7,837 nucleotides of DNA, taken from NCBI GenBank assembly GCA_027718005.1, contig JALLOP010000072.1:1-7837 (forward strand), in the 5' to 3' direction. Source of the DNA: Patescibacteria group bacterium AH-259-L07 (GTDB lineage: Bacteria; Patescibacteriota; Patescibacteriia; UBA2591; UBA6264). The translations under genes were made by a program, and so were the position numbers. A model generated the notes under the pieces. The model had not been told where the DNA came from and did not search any database. It saw nothing but the letters and a program-made list of their open reading frames with translations. Of the stretch, positions 1 to 5,239 are shown in pieces; position 1 is the stretch's first letter; each line of letters starts with the position of its first letter.

Positions 1-30
1 CTTAAAGTTATTAGACAATAACCAATAATG

Positions 31-612
31 CTAACTTTTTTGGGAATAAAATTTACTAAATTGTTCCCAATGAGAACCGGCATCAACTTTTCTTCGAAAG
101 TTTGTAAATTCTTTTTCCGTCATTTCTGCCATCGTTTTTATTTCCCCTTTTGGAACAAAAATATAGGCAAGCTTAGACCAATGATACGATTTAACCTTTC
201 CTTTTGGTTTTCGGGATAATTTACCTTCTACTACTCGTTTAAATAACCTTGGTTTTTTTCTTAAACCATCACAGTAGCACAATATTTCTCTAAATTCGCA
301 ACTTCTATTTTTGCGTTGAGCAAGTTTAAGAATTCCTTGAATCCCTATAGTTTCAAGAACAAAATTGGTAAACATCATAGGAAAACCATTAAGTGAATCA
401 ATAAAAAATCCTGCATCCATTACAATCAGTGGTTTTCTCACTATTTTGTAGGCGTATTTAGCTTTTTGAATAGCAATCTCTTCTATATTGCCACGAGGTT
501 CTGGAATATTTATTTCTTTTTGTATAACAGTAATGCCGTATTTTTTAAGTACTCTCTTAGCTGAAAAATATTTCCCCTTGTTTGTAGTTATAAAAAATAT
601 TTTCTTTGACAT
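31..612 (-). CDS. Divergent HAM1/RdgB-like (ITPase family) protein
   Basis: A 193-residue protein that resembles the HAM1/RdgB family, cytoplasmic pyrophosphatases that hydrolyse dITP, XTP and other non-canonical purine NTPs. The N-terminal TTNKGK (residues 9-14) is the family's substrate-binding T-x-N-x-x-K motif. VMDAGFFIDSLNGFP (64-78) corresponds to the usual EDSGL...GxPG block and keeps the catalytic-type Asp66, and the TIGIQGILKL stretch (88-97) is also typical. The second half is degenerate: the FGYDPIF base-recognition motif is replaced by WSKLAYIF (145-152), and the SHR motif by NFR (171-173). Length is normal for the family. Fold membership looks good, but loss of the purine pocket suggests altered specificity or no activity (inference). 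ATG start; a GAAAGGAC ribosome site lies at 613-620, directly against the -10 box. Single-gene unit. Confidence 0.8.
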   Translation of the reverse strand: MSKKIFFITTNKGKYFSAKRVLKKYGITVIQKEINIPEPRGNIEEIAIQKAKYAYKIVRKPLIVMDAGFFIDSLNGFPMMFTNFVLETIGIQGILKLAQRKNRSCEFREILCYCDGLRKKPRLFKRVVEGKLSRKPKGKVKSYHWSKLAYIFVPKGEIKTMAEMTEKEFTNFRRKVDAGSHWEQFSKFYSQKS

Positions 613-620
613 GTCCTTTC

Positions 621-648
621 ATTATATCAGAAACTAAAAATAGATCAA
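621..648 (-). promoter_or_regulatory. Promoter of the HAM1-like gene
   Basis: Minus-strand TTGATC (643-648), a 16-bp spacer and a perfect TATAAT (621-626). The -10 box abuts the Shine-Dalgarno sequence and lies only 8 bp from the ATG. A normal +1 would fall about 2 nt upstream of the start codon, so the transcript may be leaderless. Confidence 0.6.
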
Positions 649-660
649 AAAATTCAACCC

Positions 661-683
661 AAAAAGCGAGGGATTATCTCGCT
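661..683 (-). terminator. Repeat-borne intrinsic terminator, block 1
   Basis: The AGCGAG/CTCGCT stem (665-670 and 678-683) has a 7-nt loop and a run of five T on the minus strand. It closes the minus-strand transcript from the right-hand unit just before the next gene's promoter. The same design recurs at 1586, 4186, 5777, 6301 and 6944. Confidence 0.75.
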
Positions 684-696
684 CCTTAGTCAAAAA

Positions 697-780
697 CTCC
701 CCAAGTCGGACGATGTTCGAACCGCTCTTCAGAGTCTAAAGAATCAATTTAGTTTCAAAATTGTTGCTTTACGGTAAAAC
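697..780. repeat. Cassette-boundary repeat core, copy 1
   Basis: Starts CTCCCCAAG and ends GGTAAAAC. It holds the CGGAC/GTTCG hairpin (708-720 region, one G-T pair that is valid only on the + strand), then CAATTT/AAATTG, which can form a second hairpin. Very similar cores occur at 1687, 2335, 3252, 4951, 5814 and 6979, always in this orientation. Confidence 0.85.
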
Positions 781-809
781 AAAAGCGGATGAGTTTAGCC
801 TCACCACGC
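777..809 (-). terminator. Terminator of the exported-protein gene
   Basis: Minus strand: a GCG-T-GGTGAG arm pairs with CTCATCCGC (one bulged T, one G-U), followed by TTTTGTTTT. It lies 32 bp after the stop codon at 842 and overlaps the right end of repeat core 1. Confidence 0.6.
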
Positions 810-841
810 CTTAGTTACAGAACTCTGTGAAGGGTTTAAGA

Positions 842-1396
842 TTAATATACCTCGTTCCCGTAGCCAAGTATCTTATTCGGATCAGTGCCATTTCTATCAT
901 ATTTTATGTGAAATCTTCCTACCACTTTAACTTCGGAAAGTCTATAATAACCATCTTCAGAAGCAGGATTCTTTGGAAAGTGGAAAACAGGATGCCACGG
1001 GAAAAATTTACCGCGTAGTGGATCTCCTACATTCTGAAAGAGATCATTTTCGAGCCGAAAGAAATCAATTTCGAATGCCGACGCCTTAATAGTCATAGAC
1101 ACCATCTGACGATCTCTCGTAACAAAGACAAAGTGATAATATGAATATCCCTTTCCATCTGTTTCTATAGCTGTAGTTGTCCGGGTTCCTAAATGGTATT
1201 CACCATCCTTATCTGAAGTATGGGGAAACTGATCAAGCGCGCTTAGGAAGTAATCATAGTCTTCAACACTATAAAAAATCTTAAGAGGATGTATTAATGA
1301 CGCATGAGCAGATCTGACCTGATTAGTTGCTATCAGGGCGATAAGACCGATGGTCAATAAAACAGCGGTAAGCGTAAGTACATGATTTCTCTTCAT
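842..1396 (-). CDS. Exported protein of unknown function
   Basis: A 184-residue protein that I do not recognise. The N-terminus is a clear signal peptide or membrane anchor: a basic MKRNH start, a hydrophobic core at about residues 7-23, and a possible signal peptidase site after AHA (30-32). The remainder is soluble, aromatic and acidic, with many Tyr and Phe (KIFYSVEDYDYF, YSYYHFVFV, FFPWHPVFHFP) and no Cys, which suggests a secreted or anchored beta-rich domain (inference). The ATG is preceded by AAAGGAGGAGAC, a strong ribosome site. It is expressed alone from a TTGACA promoter, with a hairpin at the extreme 5' end of the transcript, and has its own terminator. Confidence 0.75.
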   Translation of the reverse strand: MKRNHVLTLTAVLLTIGLIALIATNQVRSAHASLIHPLKIFYSVEDYDYFLSALDQFPHTSDKDGEYHLGTRTTTAIETDGKGYSYYHFVFVTRDRQMVSMTIKASAFEIDFFRLENDLFQNVGDPLRGKFFPWHPVFHFPKNPASEDGYYRLSEVKVVGRFHIKYDRNGTDPNKILGYGNEVY

Positions 1397-1431
1397 TGTC
1401 TCCTCCTTTGTTGGGAAGTTATACTTCTACA

Positions 1432-1452
1432 GTTAACATCCGTTATGTTAAC
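1432..1452 (-). promoter_or_regulatory. Perfect inverted repeat at the 5' end of the exported-protein transcript
   Basis: GTTAACAT, a 5-bp spacer, then ATGTTAAC: 8-bp perfect arms. The repeat begins about 8 bp after the -10 box, at the predicted +1. It could be a repressor operator or a 5' stem-loop that stabilises the mRNA. The sequence alone does not decide. Confidence 0.5.
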
Positions 1453-1459
1453 TAAATAT

Positions 1460-1488
1460 AGTTTAGCACAAAAAATTATTTCTGTCAA
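1460..1488 (-). promoter_or_regulatory. Promoter of the exported-protein gene
   Basis: Minus-strand TTGACA (1483-1488), a 17-bp spacer and TAAACT (1460-1465). The -35 box is the left edge of the repeated block and is preceded by the GGGGAAAGTGGTG-like stretch seen before most promoters here. Confidence 0.75.
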
Positions 1489-1506
1489 CACACCACTTTC
1501 CCCCAA

Positions 1507-1578
1507 CCCCGTAGAAGAAATTTTACAGGCCCGCCATTGGCGGGCAATAAAAAAACAAGTAAAATTTTCTCTACGGGG
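1507..1578. mobile_element. 72-bp MITE-like inverted-repeat element
   Basis: Two 20-bp arms (1507-1526 and 1559-1578), matching at 18 of 20 positions when one is reverse-complemented, start CCCCGTAGA and end TCTACGGGG. The centre holds a GCCCGCC/GGCGGGC hairpin (1529-1545). It interrupts the otherwise constant run between the promoter's upstream stretch and the terminator. CCAA flanks both sides (1503-1506 and 1579-1582), extendable to CCAACC. Removing the element and one CCAA restores the consensus seen at 6286-6305. This fits a non-autonomous transposable element or inserted palindromic repeat. No transposase is nearby. Confidence 0.7.
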
Positions 1579-1585
1579 CCAACCC

Positions 1586-1610
1586 AAAAAGCAAGGGATT
1601 ACCTCGCTCT
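1586..1610 (-). terminator. Repeat-borne intrinsic terminator, block 2
   Basis: Minus strand GCGAGG pairs with CCTTGC and is followed by TTTTT. One pair is a G-U that forms only in minus-strand RNA, which supports function in that direction. Confidence 0.65.
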
Positions 1611-1621
1611 TCAGTCAAAAA

Positions 1622-1800
1622 CCCTGAACCAGATTAAAAATCGGTGTCAGGGCTGGTCATGAACCGAACTCTGTTCTGGTTCATGGCTCCCCAAGTGGAA
1701 CGATGCCTGCCCCGCAGTGAAGTGCAACTTCTACTACCGGGGTTCGAACCTCTCTTATGGAACCACAGAGTCAGTTTATATGTAAAAGTGCTAATGTTTA
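1622..1800. repeat. Cassette-boundary repeat, copy 2, longest form
   Basis: This copy has extra parts before and inside the core. Hairpin A is CCCTGA/TCAGGG with inner ACC/GGT (1622-1652); on the minus strand it is followed by TTTTT and may act as a second terminator. Hairpin B is CATGAACC/GGTTCATG with inner GAAC/GTTC (1658-1685). The core starts at 1687. At 1706-1742 it carries an insertion that folds as CCCCG/CGGGG enclosing GAAGT/ACTTC with one bulged T. The core then resumes as TTCGAACC. The right end is more diverged than in other copies. Confidence 0.8.
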
Positions 1801-1854
1801 AAAAGAGAAAGTCATCGATTTCACTCGATGACCTTAACTTTTCTCACAGGATGA

Positions 1855-2214
1855 TCAATTTTTGGGGCAATCACCGTCGAGCCAGCCAACCAGTACACCA
1901 TCCTCCCTATAGATATAGAATCCGTCATAATGGCTAATGTAGTCGAGCGTAAGTTTCTCGCCAGGCTCAAGGCGATAAATTGCCTTTGTGTTTTCACCCT
2001 GTCCGGGGTTATGGCTCTGCCCCACTCTTCGTATACGAACAAGGTGGGCGTTGGTATTTTCAAACCACGCACTACTGGTTCTGTCACAACCATACAATAT
2101 CACGCCCTCTGATGATCGAGAGGGAAACTCCTCTCGTGGCGTCGCGTTACTGTCAGAGCATCCTGTCATGAACATGAACAGAATTCCGAATACAACGGCA
2201 AGTAAACCCTTCAT
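1855..2214 (-). CDS. Small predicted lipoprotein of unknown function
   Basis: A 119-residue protein with a lipoprotein signal: basic MKG, a hydrophobic stretch at 4-16, and the lipobox MTGC with Cys19 as the predicted lipidated residue. The mature part of about 100 residues has two further Cys (C43, C116), which could form a disulphide, and a repeated aromatic/Gly pattern (SHYDGFYIYREDGVLVGWLDGDC). I do not recognise the domain. It probably sits on the outer face of the cell membrane. The ATG is supported by AAGGAGGATACAA, but that ribosome site lies inside a hairpin. No clear gene-specific terminator is visible; transcription would run into the block at 1586-1800, which has two terminator-like hairpins. 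Confidence 0.75.
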   Translation of the reverse strand: MKGLLAVVFGILFMFMTGCSDSNATPREEFPSRSSEGVILYGCDRTSSAWFENTNAHLVRIRRVGQSHNPGQGENTKAIYRLEPGEKLTLDYISHYDGFYIYREDGVLVGWLDGDCPKN

Positions 2215-2221
2215 TTGTATC

Positions 2222-2240
2222 CTCCTTCTTAGTTAAGGAG
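2222..2240 (-). promoter_or_regulatory. Hairpin covering the lipoprotein ribosome-binding site
   Basis: In the minus-strand leader, CTCCTT (2235-2240) pairs perfectly with AAGGAG (2222-2227), the Shine-Dalgarno sequence, across a 7-nt loop. A second stem, GAG-CCC with GGG-A-CTC, lies just upstream (2252-2274). The leader of about 60 nt is long for this region. It suggests control of translation by opening the hairpin (inference). Confidence 0.5.
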
Positions 2241-2282
2241 CTTTGGGTTAAGAGTCCCGACCACTTCAGGGCTCATATTATG

Positions 2283-2310
2283 AGTATGACAGATTTAATA
2301 TTTTTGTCAA
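2283..2310 (-). promoter_or_regulatory. Promoter of the lipoprotein gene
   Basis: Minus-strand TTGACA (2305-2310), a 16-bp spacer and CATACT (2283-2288). The sequence upstream of the -35 is the shared GGGGAAAAGTGGTG motif. Confidence 0.65.
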
Positions 2311-2334
2311 CACCACTTTTCCCCAAACAAAAAA

Positions 2335-2418
2335 CTCCCCAAGTCGGACGATGTTCGAACCGCTCTTATAGACTTAAGGAGTCAATTTATCTTTAAAATT
2401 GCTACTTTTTGGTAAAAC
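2335..2418. repeat. Cassette-boundary repeat core, copy 3
   Basis: CTCCCCAAG to GGTAAAAC, with CGGAC/GTTCG and CAATTT/AAATTG hairpins. It is most like copy 1, sharing the right end GGTAAAACAAAAGCGG. Unlike the others it has no AGCGAG-type terminator hairpin on its left: only CAAACAAAAAACTCCCC joins it to the next promoter. Confidence 0.85.
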
Positions 2419-2447
2419 AAAAGCGGCGGATAACTACAACACGCCAC
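2413..2447 (-). terminator. Terminator of the ClpP-like gene
   Basis: Minus strand GTGGCG pairs with CGCCGC (one T-G pair) over a 13-nt loop, followed by TTTTGTTTT. It starts 6 bp beyond the stop codon at 2453. Confidence 0.6.
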
Positions 2448-2452
2448 TTTAT

Positions 2453-3139
2453 TTATCTCACTAAAGACTGGGTTTTTGTTTCGTGAACGATAACACTATC
2501 CGCAAATCCATATTCAACTGCCTCTTCAGCTGTAAACCATGTTTTGTTGTTAAGATCCTTGATTACCCTTTCAATAGATTGTCCAGTCTTCGCAGAAATA
2601 AGAATAGTATTCCAGGTCTCAATATAAAGATAAAGGCTTGGCATGAGAGCGTAAAATAATAGATATCTAGAAGTCGTTTGAAATATATTATCGCCCTCTA
2701 TTATTATAGCTCTATGGATCATAATTTCTGAATCTTCGTATACAAATCGTCGTCCCTTTGTCCCACTTACAAGAATTGATGCTGCAGCTGAAGAAGCCTC
2801 AAGGCTTTTTATTTCAATCGGTTTTCGACACCTCTTCATAGCTTTACAGATTTCTATAGCACCAAATGCTGAACCTCCGGGCGAATCAAGAGAAATATGA
2901 ATCACATCAGTAGCAGGGTCATTTTCTAATACATTTAACTCCCTGATAATTCGTTTGCTCTCTTCTTTGAAAATCTCGCCATGAATCTGAATAACGCCTG
3001 ATACATCGGCCTGATAATCAACTTTACTTACTAATCTTATTGTCGAATATGCATGGTGTCTAACAGCGACTAACATCACAATATTGAAAGCAGCATAAAG
3101 AAGAAATAGGATGCCGATTTCCCTTGCATATCTTCTCAT
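2453..3139 (-). CDS. Membrane-anchored ClpP/crotonase-fold serine protease-like protein
   Basis: A 228-residue protein. One hydrophobic N-terminal segment (about residues 9-27) should anchor it in the membrane. The ClpP-fold body follows: the beta-strand VIHISLDSPGGSAFGAIEICKAM (79-101, with the oxyanion-type SPGGS at 86-90), EASSAAASILVSGTKG (114-129, Ser117 aligned with the ClpP nucleophile), EIMIHRA (138-144, His142 aligned with the catalytic His) and WFTAEEAVEYGFADSV (201-216). The position of the ClpP catalytic Asp appears to be Lys199, as in some phage-type and SppA-like relatives that use other residues; Asp195 is nearby. True ClpP has no membrane anchor, so a role in membrane or exported-protein cleavage, as for SppA or NfeD-type proteases, is likelier (inference). 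ATG start with AAAGGAGGAAATTTC. Single-gene unit. Confidence 0.85.
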   Translation of the reverse strand: MRRYAREIGILFLLYAAFNIVMLVAVRHHAYSTIRLVSKVDYQADVSGVIQIHGEIFKEESKRIIRELNVLENDPATDVIHISLDSPGGSAFGAIEICKAMKRCRKPIEIKSLEASSAAASILVSGTKGRRFVYEDSEIMIHRAIIIEGDNIFQTTSRYLLFYALMPSLYLYIETWNTILISAKTGQSIERVIKDLNNKTWFTAEEAVEYGFADSVIVHETKTQSLVR

Positions 3140-3170
3140 GAAATTTCCTCCTTTGTTTATTGCTATTTAT

Positions 3171-3199
3171 ATAATATCACATTTTTTTCTTTTTGTCAA
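3171..3199 (-). promoter_or_regulatory. Promoter of the ClpP-like gene
   Basis: Minus-strand TTGACA (3194-3199), a 17-bp spacer and TATTAT (3171-3176). Here the usual GGGGAAAAGTGGTG upstream stretch is replaced by a Tn-rich GGTATTTTTGGTA sequence. Confidence 0.75.
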
Positions 3200-3212
3200 T
3201 ACCAAAAATACC

Positions 3213-3242
3213 AAAAACTAGGCTTTGTTAAGCCTAATTTTT
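3213..3242. terminator. Bidirectional terminator between copy 4 and the ClpP-like gene
   Basis: A TAGGCTT/AAGCCTA stem (3219-3236) with a 4-nt loop has an A-tract on its left and ATTTTTA on its right. It could stop transcription both ways. It occupies the slot of the AGCGAG hairpin with an unrelated sequence. Confidence 0.65.
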
Positions 3243-3251
3243 AGTCAAAAA

Positions 3252-3334
3252 CTCCCCAAGTCGAACGATGTTCGAACCGCTCTTATGGGGTTAAATGATC
3301 AATTTGTATCTGAAATTGTGGCTTTGTAGTAATT
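3252..3334. repeat. Cassette-boundary repeat core, copy 4
   Basis: CTCCCCAAG with a complete outer stem (CCCCAAG with CTTATGGGG), the inner TCGAAC/GTTCGA hairpin and CAATTT/AAATTG. The 130 bp between the core and 3464 hold no credible gene, only a possible + strand promoter. Confidence 0.8.
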
Positions 3335-3394
3335 GAACCATTATGCCATTTAACTATGATTATGAAGTAAAATATTATCCAAGGTATATATTCA

Positions 3395-3422
3395 TTGAAA
3401 GAAGCAGGGTATACTTTATAAT
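3395..3422 (+). promoter_or_regulatory. Possible + strand promoter antisense to the Cys-rich gene
   Basis: TTGAAA (3395-3400), a 16-bp spacer and TATAAT (3417-3422). Its transcript would run into the terminator and the 3' end of the minus-strand gene at 3523. The 71-codon + strand frame that follows is mostly the shadow of that gene, so no protein is claimed. Confidence 0.35.
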
Positions 3423-3463
3423 CTTGTATGATTTTACTTTTGGTGACTAACTATTTTGCAAAT

Positions 3464-3503
3464 AAAAACTGGGATATAATGATTTTATATCACCATATCC
3501 CAG
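3464..3503 (-). terminator. Terminator of the Cys-rich gene
   Basis: CTGGGATAT/ATATCCCAG, a perfect 9-bp stem (3469-3477 and 3495-3503), is followed on the minus strand by TTTTTATTT. It lies 20 bp after the stop codon. Confidence 0.8.
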
Positions 3504-3522
3504 CAATCGATTGTCTTAGGAA

Positions 3523-4110
3523 TTACGCCGTTACCGATTGTATCACTGGGGTCCTCTTTTGGTTTCCTGAAATGCGTTGCACGAAAACCTTTGCCAACCC
3601 TTTGTCTCGAAAGACAACCTTTTGGGTCATGAGGGGATCGTGACACTGGCAGAGACACTTGTTATCGCATGTCGACCCTTGATATTCACCCTCATCGTCT
3701 ATTTCGCCGTAGAAGCATATCATACAAGGATCATTGTCATAGGTAATAGAGCCGATGCCTCTTCTATTCTCAAGGACGATGAAGTTGAATCCTCTTACCT
3801 CAATACTATCTTCCCAGCCATAGTTGTTTAAATCGTAGCTCCTAGCGGTTTCCTTTCTGTCTAGATCACCATCTGTTTGCAGAACTTCGTCACTACAAGC
3901 AAAATGGCCGTTACGGAAAATGTGACCCCAGGACTTTATAGAGAAGTCCTCTTGATCTACAACGATTACTTCCGCTACAAAACCGATCTTTTTCAAGAGG
4001 TCGTTCAGGATAAATCTCTTACGGATCGTTTTCATGAGAGTATTCAGAATATTCTTCATTCTTTCGGCCTCCTCCTTATTATGTTTTGATTCCAATGAAA
4101 ATGGCAACAT
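3523..4110 (-). CDS. Cys-rich protein of unknown function, possibly metal-binding
   Basis: A 195-residue protein that I do not recognise. The N-terminal 50 residues are charged and helical, followed by a mixed domain. A Cys cluster lies at 129-157: C129-x2-C132, then C148, C152, C154, C156 and His157. This spacing suggests a zinc or other metal site (inference). It has no signal peptide, so it is probably cytoplasmic. Two ATGs are possible: 4110, with TAAGGAGATGGC, and codon 18 at 4059, with GGAGGAGGCCGAAAGA. I chose 4110 because its ribosome site is well spaced and lies just after the predicted +1. Two ribosome sites this close may allow two forms. Strong promoter and own terminator. Confidence 0.75.
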   Translation of the reverse strand: MLPFSLESKHNKEEAERMKNILNTLMKTIRKRFILNDLLKKIGFVAEVIVVDQEDFSIKSWGHIFRNGHFACSDEVLQTDGDLDRKETARSYDLNNYGWEDSIEVRGFNFIVLENRRGIGSITYDNDPCMICFYGEIDDEGEYQGSTCDNKCLCQCHDPLMTQKVVFRDKGLAKVFVQRISGNQKRTPVIQSVTA

Positions 4111-4137
4111 GCCATCTCCTTAAGCAATACTAATAAA

Positions 4138-4166
4138 AGTATAGCAAAAATTTGCTGATTTGTCAA
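4138..4166 (-). promoter_or_regulatory. Promoter of the Cys-rich gene
   Basis: Minus-strand TTGACA (4161-4166), an exact 17-bp spacer and TATACT (4138-4143). The GGGGAAAAGTGGGA stretch lies directly upstream. Confidence 0.8.
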
Positions 4167-4185
4167 TCCCACTTTTCCCCAATCC

Positions 4186-4207
4186 AAAAAGCGAGGGGTT
4201 ACCTCGC
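4186..4207 (-). terminator. Repeat-borne intrinsic terminator, block 5 (no core)
   Basis: GCGAGG/CCTCGC followed on the minus strand by TTTTT. This block keeps the terminator and promoter part of the repeat but lacks the CTCCCC core. The M50 gene ends 20 bp away instead. Confidence 0.7.
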
Positions 4208-4216
4208 CCTTATGTA

Positions 4217-4243
4217 AGAAAATCCCATCATTTTGATGGGATT
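4217..4243 (-). terminator. Terminator overlapping the M50 stop codon
   Basis: Minus-strand AATCCCATCA/TGATGGGATT (10 bp, 3-nt loop), then TTTCTT. The upstream arm encodes the last residues and the TGA stop lies at the loop edge. With the hairpin at 4186 it makes a tandem terminator. Confidence 0.7.
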
Positions 4244-4743
4244 TCAGTTATATGTTTACCACGAAGAATGTTTAGTAATGTCGTTCCATCTGGTGATATA
4301 AAGGGAATGAGCTCACCTATGCCGCATGTTATATTGAAGGCAATAAAATAATGCCAAAAGTTAAGCTGATGAATTTGCTGGAGGGCAACAAAGACATTGG
4401 ACAAGACAGCAAATTCTGTGGATCCTCTCATTATATAAATGCATAGGAGACAGAATATGTTTGCGAAAGGGCCAGCGAGTACAGTGATAAACCAGATAAA
4501 AGCTCGTGGTTTTCGTTTCATATCAGGGACAGTTGAACCGCCTAATAGATAGGGAGAAAGATGTAGTTCTAATTCAAATCTTTTTACCCTTATTGGTATT
4601 TTAACCATTGGCGGAAGCGGCAAACCAAGACGAATTGCCTTAACTCTGTAACCAAATGAAGAAAGTGCAATGATATGACCGAGTTCATGTATTGCAATAC
4701 CTCCCAGGAGACAGATAACAATAGTAGTTAAAAAATCAATCAC
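4228..4743 (-). CDS. M50-family membrane metalloprotease (site-2 protease-like)
   Basis: A 171-residue, mostly hydrophobic protein. The first membrane segment holds the zinc motif HELGH (His19, Glu20, His23). A central part with LAGPFAN (89-95) matches the conserved AGP motif of the family, and SPDG (150-153) supplies the third zinc ligand, Asp152, in the place of the usual NxxPxxxLDG. The Asn of that motif is replaced, giving GELIPFISPDG. There are about four membrane segments and no PDZ domain, as in minimal M50 proteases. Such enzymes cut substrates within the membrane, often in regulated proteolysis; the substrate here is unknown. The GTG start is fixed by GGAAAGGAGGTTCTC. It is the second membrane protease in the array, but nothing links it to the ClpP-like gene except proximity. 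Confidence 0.88.
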   Translation of the reverse strand: MIDFLTTIVICLLGGIAIHELGHIIALSSFGYRVKAIRLGLPLPPMVKIPIRVKRFELELHLSPYLLGGSTVPDMKRKPRAFIWFITVLAGPFANIFCLLCIYIMRGSTEFAVLSNVFVALQQIHQLNFWHYFIAFNITCGIGELIPFISPDGTTLLNILRGKHITEIPSK

Positions 4744-4775
4744 GAGAACCTCCTTTCCAATTTTTGATTATCTAT

Positions 4776-4804
4776 ATTTTAACACATTTTCCCGCTCTTG
4801 TCAA
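4776..4804 (-). promoter_or_regulatory. Promoter of the M50 gene
   Basis: Minus-strand TTGACA (4799-4804), a 17-bp spacer and TAAAAT (4776-4781). It is preceded by GGGGGAAAGTTGGTG. Confidence 0.75.
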
Positions 4805-4824
4805 CACCAACTTTCCCCCAATTC

Positions 4825-4865
4825 AAAAAGCCCTGCCTGCCGCCAGGCGGCAGGCAGGGAGGGCT
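4825..4865 (-). terminator. GC-rich terminator with inserted palindrome, block 6
   Basis: CCCTGCCTGCCG pairs with CGGCAGGCAGGG, a 12-bp GC-rich stem, within AGCCC...GGGCT, followed on the minus strand by TTTTT. Compared with block 9 (AAGCGAGGGCTTACC), a palindrome of about 30 bp replaces CGA inside the left arm. Confidence 0.7.
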
Positions 4866-4886
4866 TACCTTGCCTTTCAGATAAAA

Positions 4887-5040
4887 CCCTGAACCAGATA
4901 AAAATCGGTATCAGGGCTTGTCATGAACCGAACTTCGTTCTGGTTCATGGCTCCCCAGGTCGAACGATGTTCGAACCGCTCTTATAGAGTTGAAGAGTCA
5001 ATTTGTATTTAAAGTTGTTGCTTCGTGGTAATCTACCCCC
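4887..5040. repeat. Cassette-boundary repeat, copy 6, with hairpins A and B
   Basis: Hairpin A (4887-4916) and hairpin B (4922-4949) match those of copy 2 closely; they are followed by the core from 4951 with CGAAC/GTTCG and CAATTT/AAGTTG (a + strand T-G pair). The right end reads GGTAATCTACC and its similarity to copy 9 continues to CACACTAT (about 5051). Both copies precede + strand genes. Confidence 0.8.
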
Positions 5041-5239
5041 TGCCACACACTATTTCTGTGAAAACTATACTTACGCCGTATTAATCAATGAGTCTCATCT
5101 GAGCTCATTTTGTGTGAGAAACTGTATTTATGTGGGACTCATCTTGTATGGGGACAAGTTTTCCACTTGCAAAATTTTTCAGTTTGTGTTACGCTCGTTA
5201 TAGTTCTCTACAACCTACTCACAAAGAAAGGAGAGACCC
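5041..5239 (+). promoter_or_regulatory. Leader and probable promoter of the Lys/Glu-rich gene
   Basis: About 200 bp without a credible gene. A TATAGT -10 box (5199-5204) has only a weak -35 (TTTTCA at 5176). Upstream are an ATGAGTC...GACTCAT inverted pair about 45 bp apart, a diverged direct repeat (TGTGAAAACTATACTTACG-like at 5055 and TGTGAGAAACTGTATTTATG-like at 5112) and a CTTGT/ACAAG hairpin near 5143. This density suggests regulator binding, but no site can be assigned. The ribosome site AAAGGAG is at 5227-5233. Confidence 0.4.

Noticed and set aside
1..30. Terminator after the HAM1-like gene
   Set aside because: A GTTATT/AATAAC stem of 6 AT-rich pairs is present but no T-tract is visible before the window ends.
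1678..1765. tRNA-like segment: GGTTCAT and ATGGAACC ends, GGTTCGAACC resembling a T-arm
   Set aside because: No proper D-arm or anticodon arm can be formed and the T-stem does not pair. Other copies keep GTTCGAACC without the rest, so it is a feature of the repeat core, not a tRNA gene.
1980..2236. + strand frames of 63 and 82 codons opposite the lipoprotein gene
   Set aside because: Shadows of a frame with a convincing lipobox and ribosome site.
3577..4089. + strand frames of 84 and 70 codons opposite the Cys-rich gene
   Set aside because: They have no ribosome sites and mirror a minus-strand gene that has a consensus promoter, ribosome site and terminator.
5003..5203. + strand 66-codon frame starting in repeat copy 6
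   Set aside because: Its start lies in the repeat core, there is no ribosome site, and the frame covers the promoter of the next gene.
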